A DNA stretch of 37,928 bases from Paracoccaceae bacterium (GTDB lineage: Bacteria > Pseudomonadota > Alphaproteobacteria > Rhodobacterales > Rhodobacteraceae). A program made the translations under genes and the position numbers. Positions 1 to 8,249 of the stretch are shown in pieces. Each line of letters starts with the position of its first letter. Position 1 is the stretch's first letter. The notes under the pieces were generated by a model. The model did not search any database. It saw nothing but the letters and a program-made list of their open reading frames with translations, and was not told the origin of the DNA. Location of the stretch: assembly GCA_028285485.1 (NCBI GenBank), contig JANQPC010000102.1, forward strand, positions 1-37,928, written 5' to 3'.

Positions 1-47
1 AGGGGCTGTCCGAAGGCCGCCGTACCGTAAGAGTACATGTAGGACAT
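1..47 (-). CDS. Possible 5' end of a leftward gene (partial)
   Basis: Reading leftward from an ATG at 47 gives an open frame to the window edge that begins MSYMYSYGTAAFGQP. It is only 15 codons long, so no family can be assigned. A second in-frame ATG lies three codons downstream. The upstream sequence has no strong Shine-Dalgarno site. It could equally be non-coding DNA. If real, it is divergent from the DUF4153 gene, and the roughly 270 bp between them would hold both promoters. Confidence 0.25.
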   Translation of the reverse strand, partial: MSYMYSYGTAAFGQP

Positions 48-321
48 GCGGGGGTTCCCCGCCGGTCACGCCGCACCCGGGCGGGCCCGCCTCTCCGGCT
101 TTTCTTGCTTTCCCCCCGGGCTGCCCATGGCAGTGCCGGGCGCAAGGCGTTGGGTCACTCGCCCCCAAAACCACCCGTGCTCAGGCCAATAGCGCCGGGC
201 CAGCACGTTCCCTGACGCCTCGCACCGTCCTCCGTGAGACACTTTGGCCCAGCCCCGCCCCCTCGCCAGCCCCGCCACCGGGCCGCTACGCTCCCCCGCA
301 CCGGCTGCCAGCGGAGGCGCC

Positions 322-2091
322 ATGGAACGGCCCAAAGGAACTGTCCCCCTGCGCCTGAGCCTCACGGCCACAGGCGCGGTGGCCGGGCTTGCGCTTTGGG
401 TGATTGCCGAGTTCCTGCCGGAGCTTACGCAAAACGGCCGCGCGATCCTCGCCGCGGCCACGGTGGCGGCGGGGTTTTTCGGCCCGCTTCTAATCATGCT
501 CGGCCCCCTTTCGCCAGCGCGGGCCGTCGCTGGCGCGGCGCTGATCGCGGCACCGCTCGCCATTCTCGCAACCTCCGCCAGCATGCGCTTCGATACGGTG
601 GGCGGCTTCATCGAAACCGGCCACCCCGTCGTGGCCATGGCGCTCTCGGCCATCCTCCCGATCCCCTACCTGATCGCGGGGCTCGGGCCGGGCAACCGCT
701 GGATGCATTACCCCACGCTCTACCAAGCGGCCTGGGAGGCGGCGGTACGCACAGTCGCGGCGCTGCTGTTCCTCGGCCTCTTCTGGCTGATCCTCTATCT
801 CAGCGACGCGCTTTTGCAGCTTGTCGGGATCGAACTTATCGATTGGATCGTAGACATCGATGCCGTGCCCTTCATCCTCTCGGGCCTCGTTCTGGGCCTG
901 GGCGGGGCTGTGGCGCATGAGCTTTCGCATGTATTGTCACCCCTGCTGCCCATCCGGCTTCTCCGGCTGATGCTGCCGATTGTGCTGGCGGTCACTGCCC
1001 TCTTTCTTGCCGGGCTTGCTTTTCGGGGCCTGGGGCGGATCTTCGGCGATCTCTCCATCGCGGCGCTTTTGATCGCGGTCAGCGCGGCGGCGGCGCTCCT
1101 GGTGAGCGCGGCGATCGATCGCGAAGATTCCTCCGCTGTGCAGGGCCCGATGATGCGCCGCGCCACCGCGGCCCTCGCGCTTATCCTGCCGGGGCTTGCT
1201 GCACTTGCGATCTATTCGGTGACCGAACGGGTCAGCCAATACGGCTGGTCGCCCGACCGGCTAGCCGCGATGTCGGCCGCCGTGATCATGGCGGCCTATG
1301 GCGGTGCCTATGCGCTGGCGATCCTGCCGGGGCAGGGCTGGATGGGGCGCATCCGGCAGGCCAATTCCGGCGTGGCGCTGGCGGCGCTGGCGCTGGCCAT
1401 CGCCTGGCTCAGCCCGCTTCTGAACCCCCAGAGGCTTGCCGCCACAAGCCAGGTGGCACGGTTCGAGGCGGGCGCGGTGCCCGCAGAAGCGCTCGATCTC
1501 TGGGCCATCGGGCGCGATTGGGGGCGCCCCGGCGCCGCCGCGCTGGATCGGCTGGCCGCCGTGGCCGGGGGCGAGGATGGCGCGGTGCTGGCCGAGCGGC
1601 GCGCGGCGCTTGAGGCTTCGCTCAACCGGTACGATTTTGAAACCCGCGTGCCCCCGGAGGTGGAGGAAGCCGCGCGCCTGGCGCTGCGCGATGCGATGGC
1701 GGTTCACCCCGCCGGGGTGGAGCTGCCAGAGGGGTTCTTTGCCAGCGAAACCCCCGATCAGATTGCGCGCCTTGCCCGCGCCTGCGATCGGCGCACGCCC
1801 GGCGGCAATCCGGGCTGCCTGGCCGCCAGGCTGGATCTCTGGCCCGGGCGCGCGGGGCAGGAGATCGTGGTTTTCGCGATGATGACCGACACCGCGGTTC
1901 TCGCCAAAGTGCGGGATCCGCAAACGGGCGGCGCACTCCGGCCCCTGCAGGCCACCTGGCTCAGCGATGTTCCCCGCGCCCAGCTGGAGCCAGGCCTGAT
2001 CGATGCGATACTTGCCGGCGGCTACCGGCTCAGCGCCCCGGCGCTGAACGGGCTGGAACTTGGCGGCGATACCCTGCTCCTTTTGCCCTGA
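322..2091 (+). CDS. DUF4153 domain-containing integral membrane protein
   Basis: About 589 residues. The first two thirds are a series of hydrophobic segments, roughly ten predicted transmembrane helices, and the last third is soluble. The N-terminal pattern (short basic start, then helices carrying GPLS, FDTVGGF and the YLSDALLQLVG-type segment) matches my memory of Rhodobacteraceae DUF4153 proteins, whose function is unknown. I chose the ATG at 322 because a GGAGG sits 6 nt before it. The frame stays open upstream to 244, but that stretch is Pro/Ala/Arg-rich and reads like non-coding DNA. The gene stands alone, ending 72 bp before the H-NOX-like gene. The family assignment is from recall, not a search. 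Confidence 0.8.
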   Translation: MERPKGTVPLRLSLTATGAVAGLALWVIAEFLPELTQNGRAILAAATVAAGFFGPLLIMLGPLSPARAVAGAALIAAPLAILATSASMRFDTVGGFIETGHPVVAMALSAILPIPYLIAGLGPGNRWMHYPTLYQAAWEAAVRTVAALLFLGLFWLILYLSDALLQLVGIELIDWIVDIDAVPFILSGLVLGLGGAVAHELSHVLSPLLPIRLLRLMLPIVLAVTALFLAGLAFRGLGRIFGDLSIAALLIAVSAAAALLVSAAIDREDSSAVQGPMMRRATAALALILPGLAALAIYSVTERVSQYGWSPDRLAAMSAAVIMAAYGGAYALAILPGQGWMGRIRQANSGVALAALALAIAWLSPLLNPQRLAATSQVARFEAGAVPAEALDLWAIGRDWGRPGAAALDRLAAVAGGEDGAVLAERRAALEASLNRYDFETRVPPEVEEAARLALRDAMAVHPAGVELPEGFFASETPDQIARLARACDRRTPGGNPGCLAARLDLWPGRAGQEIVVFAMMTDTAVLAKVRDPQTGGALRPLQATWLSDVPRAQLEPGLIDAILAGGYRLSAPALNGLELGGDTLLLLP

Positions 2092-2163
2092 ACGCCCCGC
2101 CATTTTTGCCGATTGTTAAGCGGGCCGCCCTACACCACCGGTTCAGGAACGAAGGACGGTGCC

Positions 2164-2775
2164 ATGCATGGCCTGATCAACAAGGCGATCGAGGGCTTTG
2201 TCGTTGAAATTTACGGCGCGGGCGCCTGGCAATCGATTGTGACCGAGGCGGAGACCGGCGCCGCAAGCTTTGAGGCGATGCTCGTCTATGACGATGTGAT
2301 CGCCGAGCGGCTGTTGGAGGCCACCGCCGCTCACCTCAACAAGCCGCGGCCGATGCTTCTGGAAGATATCGGCACCTTCCTTGTGTCGCACCCGCGGATG
2401 CCGGCCCTGCGCCGGCTGTTGCGCTTTGCGGGAACCGAGTTTGAGGATTTCCTGCATTCGCTTGAGGATCTGCCCGGGCGCGTGCGGCTTGCCGTGCCGG
2501 ATTTCATCCTGCCTTCGATGGAGATCACCCACAAAGGCGCGCGGGATTACGAGCTTTCCTGCGGGCCGCTCTTTGAGGGCTTCGGCCATGTGATGGTGGG
2601 GCTCTTGCAGGCCATGGCCGATGAATACGGGGCGCTGGTCACGATTGAACACCACGGGCCCGGCCCGGGCGCGGGCGGTGACACATCCCGCGGCTTGGAG
2701 GTGATCTCGATCCGCCTGCATGTGCCGCAATTCAGTGAGGGCCGGCGCTTCGCGCTGGGCGTTGGTGGGGGCTAG
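2164..2775 (+). CDS. H-NOX-like (HNOB) protein lacking the haem-ligand residues
   Basis: 203 residues. The opening MHGLINKAIEGFV, the YG..W pattern and the YPxxxxPSF-like segment place it in the H-NOX (haem NO-binding) fold. In haem-binding members a proximal His lies in an LDxLH segment and a Y-x-S-x-R motif holds the propionates. Aligned by eye to the soluble guanylate cyclase beta-1 domain, the His position is Pro104 (LEDLP), and Y-x-S-x-R becomes C133-G-P-L-F137 just before EGFGHVMVGLL. The protein therefore probably does not bind haem canonically, although the fold looks intact. It ends 3 nt before a diguanylate cyclase with an H-NOX-associated domain, so the two should act together. The ATG at 2164 follows a GAAGGA. 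An upstream TTG extension from 2113 has no support. Confidence 0.82.
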   Translation: MHGLINKAIEGFVVEIYGAGAWQSIVTEAETGAASFEAMLVYDDVIAERLLEATAAHLNKPRPMLLEDIGTFLVSHPRMPALRRLLRFAGTEFEDFLHSLEDLPGRVRLAVPDFILPSMEITHKGARDYELSCGPLFEGFGHVMVGLLQAMADEYGALVTIEHHGPGPGAGGDTSRGLEVISIRLHVPQFSEGRRFALGVGGG

Positions 2776-2778
2776 GGC

Positions 2779-3777
2779 ATGGCGCCGGACGGGATCTCTG
2801 TCAGCGGGGCGGCCATCGATCAGATGATGCCGATGCATGTGCAGATCGATGGCCAGGGCCGGATCGCCCATCTGGGCCCGACGCTGGCCAAGCTCGATGC
2901 GGCGAATTTCGAGATCGGCGCGCCGTTTTCCGATTTCTTCGAAATGCGCCGCCCGCCGATCATCGGCACGTTGCGCGATCTGCGCCGCGCAGCGGGCAAG
3001 CCCCTGCGGCTGCGCCTGCGCGATCCCTTCAACACGCCGCTCACGGGGCTGGCAGCTGTGCTGCCCGAAACCGGCGGGGTGCTGATGAACCTCTCCTTCG
3101 GGATCACGATCGTTGAATCCCTGCGCCGCTATCCGCTGACCAGCACCGATTTCGCGCAGACCGATATCGCGGTTGAGATGATGTTTCTCAGCGAGGCCCA
3201 TACCGCGGTGATGAACGAATGGCACAAGCTCTATCGCCGCCTAGACGGGGCGCGCACGGCGGCAGAGCGGGATGCGGCAACCGATACACTGACCGGGCTT
3301 TTCAATCGCCGGGCGCTGGAAGATAGCGCCGCCCGCCTGATTTCTGCCGAGCTGCCCTTTTCGCTGATGGCCGTGGATCTGGATTTCTTTAAGGAGGTGA
3401 ACGATACGCTCGGCCATGCCGCTGGCGATACGGTGCTGCAGCACGTCGCGCGGGTTCTGCGCAGCGTAACGCGCGGGCACGATACCGTTGCGCGCGTAGG
3501 CGGCGATGAATTCATCGTTCTGTTTCTCGGCGAAACCGATCCCGTGGCCATCGCGAGGATCGGCGAGCGCCTGCTTGAGCGGCTGAACGAACCGATCACG
3601 GTGGGCCAGGAGATTGCGCAGATCTCAGGCAGCCTCGGATCGGTCAGTTCCCTGCTCTACGAGAAACCCAATCTGGAGCGGATGATCCGCGATGCCGATG
3701 AGGCGCTCTACGAGTCAAAGAAAGAGGGCCGGTCGCGGCTGACGATTCGCGGCGCGCCAGATGCCGAGCGCTCCTAG
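2779..3777 (+). CDS. Diguanylate cyclase with H-NOX-associated N-terminal domain
   Basis: 332 residues. Residues about 1-130 look like an H-NOX-associated PAS-like domain (MHVQIDGQGRIAHLG near residue 20, as in HNOBA domains). A short helical linker follows, then a C-terminal GGDEF domain beginning near DTLTGLFNRRALE. The active-site motif is intact at residues 241-245 (GGDEF). The product-inhibition I-site R-x-x-D is present at 232-235 (RGHD), five residues upstream, the standard spacing. The enzyme should make cyclic di-GMP from two GTP and be feedback-inhibited. No transmembrane segment is seen. It starts 3 nt after the H-NOX-like gene, so the two are co-transcribed. The input signal is uncertain because the partner lacks haem ligands. 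Confidence 0.92.
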   Translation: MAPDGISVSGAAIDQMMPMHVQIDGQGRIAHLGPTLAKLDAANFEIGAPFSDFFEMRRPPIIGTLRDLRRAAGKPLRLRLRDPFNTPLTGLAAVLPETGGVLMNLSFGITIVESLRRYPLTSTDFAQTDIAVEMMFLSEAHTAVMNEWHKLYRRLDGARTAAERDAATDTLTGLFNRRALEDSAARLISAELPFSLMAVDLDFFKEVNDTLGHAAGDTVLQHVARVLRSVTRGHDTVARVGGDEFIVLFLGETDPVAIARIGERLLERLNEPITVGQEIAQISGSLGSVSSLLYEKPNLERMIRDADEALYESKKEGRSRLTIRGAPDAERS

Positions 3778-4138
3778 GAGCTTAACGCAGCGCCAATGGG
3801 CAGGGCCGAGATTCGGGGCAGGGACGTGGGCCCACGCGCAGGGGCGGGGAGATGAGCGCCGGGGATTCGCGGCGGATCTTTTGCGGCGGAGGTGTTTCGG
3901 CGGAGAGGCCGAGCGCAAGCGCGGCGCCGACGTGTTGGGCTAAGTCATGGGGCGGAGCGACTTGCGAAAAGGCATGGGGGCGAGACGGGGCGAACCTATC
4001 CGGCGAAGCAGGCGCGGCGGCGGCGGGGCGAAGAGATGCGGCAGAATAACGGGGCGGAGTAGCGCGGCGCAGAAACGGGGCGGAGAAGCGGGGCCGAGCA
4101 GCGGCTGAAGCTTCGCGCGGCCCGTCCGGCCATCGGCC

Positions 4139-4176
4139 AAAAAAAAGCCGGATGGAGGACCTCTCTCCATCCGGCC
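4139..4176 (-). terminator. Orphan leftward intrinsic terminator
   Basis: On the minus strand, GCCGGATGGAG pairs with CTCCATCCGGC (11 bp) around a short loop, followed by eight T residues. This is a strong Rho-independent shape for leftward transcription. No recognisable leftward gene lies directly upstream. acnB ends about 1 kb to the right and has its own terminator candidate at 5055-5098. The terminated transcript could be a small RNA or acnB read-through. Confidence 0.7.
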
Positions 4177-4351
4177 TGACTTACGCCCCCCGGGTTCAGC
4201 CGCACATTGGCTCCTCCGGACACTCGTTAAACTCGTACCTACCCTTCCGGGCTCTGGAAACATGGCCTTTGTAGCCTGACGTGTAAGGGGGGATTAAGGC
4301 CGGATTTGCGAAGAAAGTGGCGAGGGAATGGAAACGATGGCGCGGCGCGCA

Positions 4352-4368
4352 TTTGCCAAATTGGCAAA
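4352..4368. repeat. Perfect inverted repeat TTTGCCA-AAT-TGGCAAA
   Basis: Seven-base arms separated by 3 nt, in a non-coding stretch. The size is typical of a dimeric regulator operator. A related but different palindrome, GTTTCC-AGATC-GGAAAC, lies at 4445-4461. No target gene is obvious. Confidence 0.5.
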
Positions 4369-4525
4369 GCTTCGCCATCCACCTCAACAATCGGCAAGTT
4401 TTTGCTGGGGATAGGCCGGAATCGAAGGCTTTTTTGGGGCGCACGTTTCCAGATCGGAAACAGCGGGAGTGCCGGATTGGGCACGGGGCTTCCGATTTGG
4501 CGCGGCACAGCAATTGATGCCGGAT

Positions 4526-4544
4526 CGTGAACACTCTGTTCACG
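4526..4544. promoter_or_regulatory. Perfect inverted repeat CGTGAACA-CTC-TGTTCACG
   Basis: Eight-base arms separated by 3 nt, in non-coding DNA between the diguanylate cyclase and acnB. The size and symmetry suggest an operator for a dimeric repressor or activator. No adjacent gene start explains it. Confidence 0.45.
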
Positions 4545-5054
4545 GGTCAGATTTATTGCGCGGCACGTGTTGGATGAGAGTCTGGGGAAACAAATTCCCG
4601 TCATGCGGGTTATTTGCCCATCCGGAATCGCAACCCACGTAAGAAGATTCTCGAAAGCGCCTACCTGGGCGGGAATAGCGATTCTCTTTCCCGTAGCCCG
4701 CGCGGATTTTGGCGGCCCGTCAGCGTGCGACGGTTATCAGGGATAATATTATTTAAAATCAGATGGTTAAATCGATCTCAGCGCCCCACGCCCTCCGCCT
4801 TGGCCCAAGGGCGCCGCATGCGCCTGCGCCGGGCCGGGATCGGGCGCACAACTCCCGGGTGTTCGCCACAATGCGCCCGGTTGCAGGGGCCACGCGAAAG
4901 AGCCGCAGGCCATGTCCAAGCGCATAGAAGCCACCCCGGAGCCCGATGCGCTCCCGCGGCCAAAAGGCGAAGTTTCGATCTGTCGATCCTCCGGCGCGAG
5001 AGTTTCCAAAACGGAATCGGGGGCCGGCCCCAGCGCCAAACTCCCCGATTTACC

Positions 5055-5098
5055 AAAACGGAAGGCCCCTGAGCCCGCCCCGAACGGGCGCAAGGGGC
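5055..5098 (-). terminator. Probable acnB terminator
   Basis: On the minus strand, GCCCCT and an inner GCCCG pair with CGGGC and AGGGGC, followed after a few bases by TTTT. It lies about 60 nt beyond the acnB stop. The T-run is short, so termination may be partial. Confidence 0.55.
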
Positions 5099-5160
5099 GC
5101 GGGATTAGCGTGCCCCTTGCCAGCTTCCAAACGCCCTTGGCGGGCCGGGCCAGCCCCGCC

Positions 5161-7950
5161 CTAGAAGTGGATTGATTTCGGATCGAGCGGTTTCTCTTGC
5201 GGCGGGGCAAACTTCGTCAGATCGATGCCCTCGACGGCCGTTTTGTATTCATCGATCGTCGGCGTGCGCCCGAGGATGGCCGACAGCACCACGACGGGGG
5301 TAGAGGCCAGCAGGCTTTCACCCGCCTTCTCCTCGGAATCCTCCACCACGCGGCCCTTGAAGAGGCGGGTGGAGGTGGCAAGCACCGTATCGCCCTTGGC
5401 GGCCTTCTCCTGATTGCCCATGCAGAGGTTGCAGCCCGGGCGCTCCAGATAGAGGATGTTCTCGTATTCGGTGCGTGCCGTTTGCTTCGGCGCCGCATCA
5501 TCGAACTCGAAGCCCGAGTATTTCTGCAGCACCGCCCAATCGCCTTCTTCCTTCAGCTCGTCGATGATGTTGTAGGTGGGTGCTGCCACCACAAGCGGCG
5601 CCTTGAAGGCCACATCGCCGCTTTCTTTTTCAAGATTTCTAAGCATTTGGGCCACGATCTTCACGTCACCTTTATGCACCATGCAGGATCCCACGAAGCC
5701 CAGATCCACCTTCTTCTCGGCCCCGTAGTAGGAAATCGGGCGAATGGTATCGTGGGTATAGCGCTTCGAGATATCGGCGTTCGTCACATCGGGGTCGGCG
5801 ATCATCGGTTCGTTGATCGCATCGAGATCCACCACCACTTCGGCGAAGTATTTCGCGGTCTCATCGGGGCGCAGCGCGGGTTTCTCGCCCGATGTGATCT
5901 GCGCGATCCGGGTGTTCGCGATGCCGATGAGGTTCTTCAGCATCCCCGCTTCGTTATCCATGCCCTTCTCAACCATGATCTCGATCCGCGCCTTGGCGAT
6001 TTCGAGCGATTGGATCAGCGTGTCGTCCTCCGAGATGCAGATCGAGGCTTTCGCCTTCATCTCCGCCGTCCAGTCCGTGAAGGTAAAGGCCTGGTCGGCC
6101 AGAAGCGTGCCGATATGAACCTCGATCACCCGGCCCTGAAAAACGTTATCGCCGCATTGCTGGAGCATCTGCGCCTGCGTGGCATGCACCACGTCGCGGA
6201 AATCCATGTGATCGGCGAGCCGGCCCTTGAACGTAACCTTCACCGATTCCGGGATCGGCATCGTGGCCTCCCCGGTGGCCAGCGCCAGCGCCACGGTGCC
6301 GGAATCCGCCCCGAAAGCCACGCCTTTTGACATCCGGGTGTGGGAATCGCCGCCGATGATGATCGCCCAGTCATCCACGGTGATATCGTTCAGCACCTTG
6401 TGGATCACATCCGTCATCGAATGGTAGACGTTCTTGGGATCGCGCGCGGTGATCAGCCCGAAATCGTTCATGAAGGCCATCAGCTTCGGGGTGTTCGCCT
6501 GTGCTTTGAGATCCCAGACCGAGGCGGTGTGGCAGCCCGATTGGTAGGCGCCGTCGACCGAGGGCGACAGCACGGTGGCCGCCATCGCCTCCAGCTCCTG
6601 GCTTGTCATCAGCCCCGTGGTATCCTGCGAGCCCACGATATTGACCTTTACGCGTACGTCTGATCCGGCGTGCAGCGTTTTGCCGGGCGTCGCGCCGCGC
6701 GCATTGGCATTGAAGATCTTCTCCACCGCCGTCAGCCCCTGGCCTTCGTGCGAGATTTCCTTGGCGGGCGCGAAGGCCGACTTCAGTTCGATGCCCAGCG
6801 TTTCGCAGGCGAAGGTCTGCAGCTTCTTGCCGAAAACGATGGCGTAGGATCCGCCAGCCTTCATGAACTCCACCTTCTGCGGGGTGAAGGAGGCGGAAAG
6901 ATCGGCAAGCTCTTCGCCAGCGTCCGAGAGCAGCGTCTTTTTGCCCGTGTCGATCGTGAGCACCGTGCCGGTTTCAACCGAATACTTCTGTTCAAGGATC
7001 GGGTTGCCATCATTGTTGAGGATCGGCTTGCCATCCTCATCAAGCTTCTTGACCCAGTTCTTGAGATCGATCCCGATCCCGCCGGTCACGCCGACGGTGG
7101 TAAGGAAGATCGGCGAGATGCCATTCGTGCCGGCCACCACAGGCGCAATATTGACGAAGGGCACGTAGGGGCTGGCTTGCTTGCCCGTCCAAAGCGCCAC
7201 GTTGTTGACGCCGGACATGCGCGAAGAACCCACGCCCATCGTGCCTTTTTCGGCAATCAGCATCACGCGCTTGTCGGGATGCTGCAGCTTCAGCGCTTCG
7301 ATTTCCTTCTGCGCCTGTTCCGAGATCATGCATTTGCCGTGCAACTCACGGTCAGAACGCGAATGCGCCTGGTTGCCGGGCGAAAGCAGGTCGGTCGAGA
7401 TATCGCCCTCTGCCGCGATGTAGGTGACAACCTTGATCTCATCCTCAACATCGGGGAGCCGGGTAAAGAACTCTGCCTCCGCATAGCTTTCCAGAATGCT
7501 GCGCGCGATCGGGCTGCCGGCCTTGAAGGCGGTGGCGATCCGGTCGGTATCGGCCTCGTAGAGGAACACCTGGGTTTTCAGAACCTCGGCGGCCTGTTCG
7601 GCAATTGCGGGATCCTGCCCGAGGGCGAGATCGAGCAGCACCTCAACGGAGGGCCCGCCCTTCATGTGCGAGAGCAGTTCGAAGGCGAAGGCGGGCGTGA
7701 TCTCATCGAGGGTGACGGCGCCTTCGATCACCTCTTTCAGGAAGGCGGCCTTTGCGCCGGCCGCACGGGTGGTGCCCGGAAGCGTGTTGTAGATCAGGTA
7801 CTTGAGCGAATCCGCGCGATGGGGATGCGCGGGATCCTTGATCTGTTCGATGATCTCGCGCGTGAGATCGCCGTCATCAATGGGCTTGGGGTGCAGCCCT
7901 TGGGCCATGCGGGTTTCAATCTCTTCGAGGTAGGCTGCGTAAAGGCTCAT
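5161..7950 (-). CDS. acnB: Bifunctional aconitate hydratase 2 / 2-methylisocitrate dehydratase
   Basis: 929 residues, in the AcnB family, which interconverts citrate and isocitrate through cis-aconitate in the TCA cycle and can act on 2-methylisocitrate. The start MSLYAAYLEEIETRMAQGLHPKPI is typical of AcnB, with the HEAT-like domain first (about 1-160), then the swivel domain and the catalytic core. The three cluster cysteines are visible: Cys756 in GSCMVHKGD, and Cys840 and Cys843 in PGCNLCMGNQ. I took the ATG at 7950. The frame is open to 8136, but that extension reads as low-quality sequence and overlaps the divergent promoter region. The gene is monocistronic and divergent from the aminotransferase. 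A TTTGTATACAAA palindrome lies 77 bp upstream of the start codon. Confidence 0.96.
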   Translation of the reverse strand: MSLYAAYLEEIETRMAQGLHPKPIDDGDLTREIIEQIKDPAHPHRADSLKYLIYNTLPGTTRAAGAKAAFLKEVIEGAVTLDEITPAFAFELLSHMKGGPSVEVLLDLALGQDPAIAEQAAEVLKTQVFLYEADTDRIATAFKAGSPIARSILESYAEAEFFTRLPDVEDEIKVVTYIAAEGDISTDLLSPGNQAHSRSDRELHGKCMISEQAQKEIEALKLQHPDKRVMLIAEKGTMGVGSSRMSGVNNVALWTGKQASPYVPFVNIAPVVAGTNGISPIFLTTVGVTGGIGIDLKNWVKKLDEDGKPILNNDGNPILEQKYSVETGTVLTIDTGKKTLLSDAGEELADLSASFTPQKVEFMKAGGSYAIVFGKKLQTFACETLGIELKSAFAPAKEISHEGQGLTAVEKIFNANARGATPGKTLHAGSDVRVKVNIVGSQDTTGLMTSQELEAMAATVLSPSVDGAYQSGCHTASVWDLKAQANTPKLMAFMNDFGLITARDPKNVYHSMTDVIHKVLNDITVDDWAIIIGGDSHTRMSKGVAFGADSGTVALALATGEATMPIPESVKVTFKGRLADHMDFRDVVHATQAQMLQQCGDNVFQGRVIEVHIGTLLADQAFTFTDWTAEMKAKASICISEDDTLIQSLEIAKARIEIMVEKGMDNEAGMLKNLIGIANTRIAQITSGEKPALRPDETAKYFAEVVVDLDAINEPMIADPDVTNADISKRYTHDTIRPISYYGAEKKVDLGFVGSCMVHKGDVKIVAQMLRNLEKESGDVAFKAPLVVAAPTYNIIDELKEEGDWAVLQKYSGFEFDDAAPKQTARTEYENILYLERPGCNLCMGNQEKAAKGDTVLATSTRLFKGRVVEDSEEKAGESLLASTPVVVLSAILGRTPTIDEYKTAVEGIDLTKFAPPQEKPLDPKSIHF

Positions 7951-8026
7951 GGCGATCTCGATATCTTCGGGGTTCCAGATGTGGTGAGGCGCCGGCATGC
8001 GGGCGGTGGCCCAAGGCGCGACAGTA

Positions 8027-8038
8027 TTTGTATACAAA
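8027..8038. promoter_or_regulatory. TTTGTATACAAA operator-like palindrome
   Basis: A perfect 12-bp palindrome in the acnB/aminotransferase divergent intergenic region, followed at once by another GTATAC at 8040-8045. TTGTATACAA-type sites are typical of GntR-family regulators. The regulator here is unknown, and either flanking gene could be the target. Confidence 0.5.
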
Positions 8039-8249
8039 AGTATACCGCTCGCGATGCCCAGGCAAGGGCGCGGGCCGCGAACTGATGCCGCAGGCAGCGC
8101 GGCGTGCGGCGCCGCGATGCACGCATGGTTGCGCAAAAGTTCCTCTTTCTGTCAAAAAAGGTGCAGCCCCGGGGCCGGGCGGCCCGCCCGCCGGGCCAGG
8201 GCCCCGCCCGCTGGCCCAGCCCTCAGACGCGAGTGATCAGATACGCCGC

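Larger units (their letters stand above)
3778..5160. other. Gene-poor region with G-rich repeats and palindromes
   Basis: I see no convincing gene here. From 3840 to 4100 the plus strand is purine-rich and repeats GGGGCGGAG exactly at 3949, 4051 and 4077, with near copies such as GGGGCGAAG at 4025. From 4260 to 4780 the DNA is more AT-rich and holds perfect inverted repeats at 4352-4368, 4445-4461 and 4526-4544, plus ATAATATTAT at 4743-4752. The 11-mer CCAAAACGGAA occurs at 5006 and 5053, near the acnB 3' end. Open frames here are short, overlap on both strands and show no family features. A leftward terminator lies at 4139-4176. Confidence 0.6.

Noticed and set aside
66-653. Leftward open frame of 195 codons
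   Set aside because: Arg/Pro/Ala-rich with no family features, and it overlaps the DUF4153 coding frame on the other strand; typical antisense shadow of GC-rich DNA.
4196-4543. Leftward open frame ending in KGRYEFNECPEEPMCG
   Set aside because: The short tail looks peptide-like, but the only in-frame start is far upstream and the rest shows no protein-like composition. The same DNA is open in another frame.
4260-4800. tRNA or CRISPR in the AT-richer intergenic region
   Set aside because: No cloverleaf with a GTTCAAATCC-type arm and no regularly spaced direct repeats were found.
4614-5072. Rightward open frame of 152 codons before acnB
   Set aside because: Arg/Pro-rich with no recognisable motif or ribosome site, overlapped by equally open frames on the minus strand.
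5197-8085. Long rightward open frames opposite acnB
   Set aside because: His/Arg/Gly-rich shadows of the aconitase codon usage; the aconitase frame has full family motifs.
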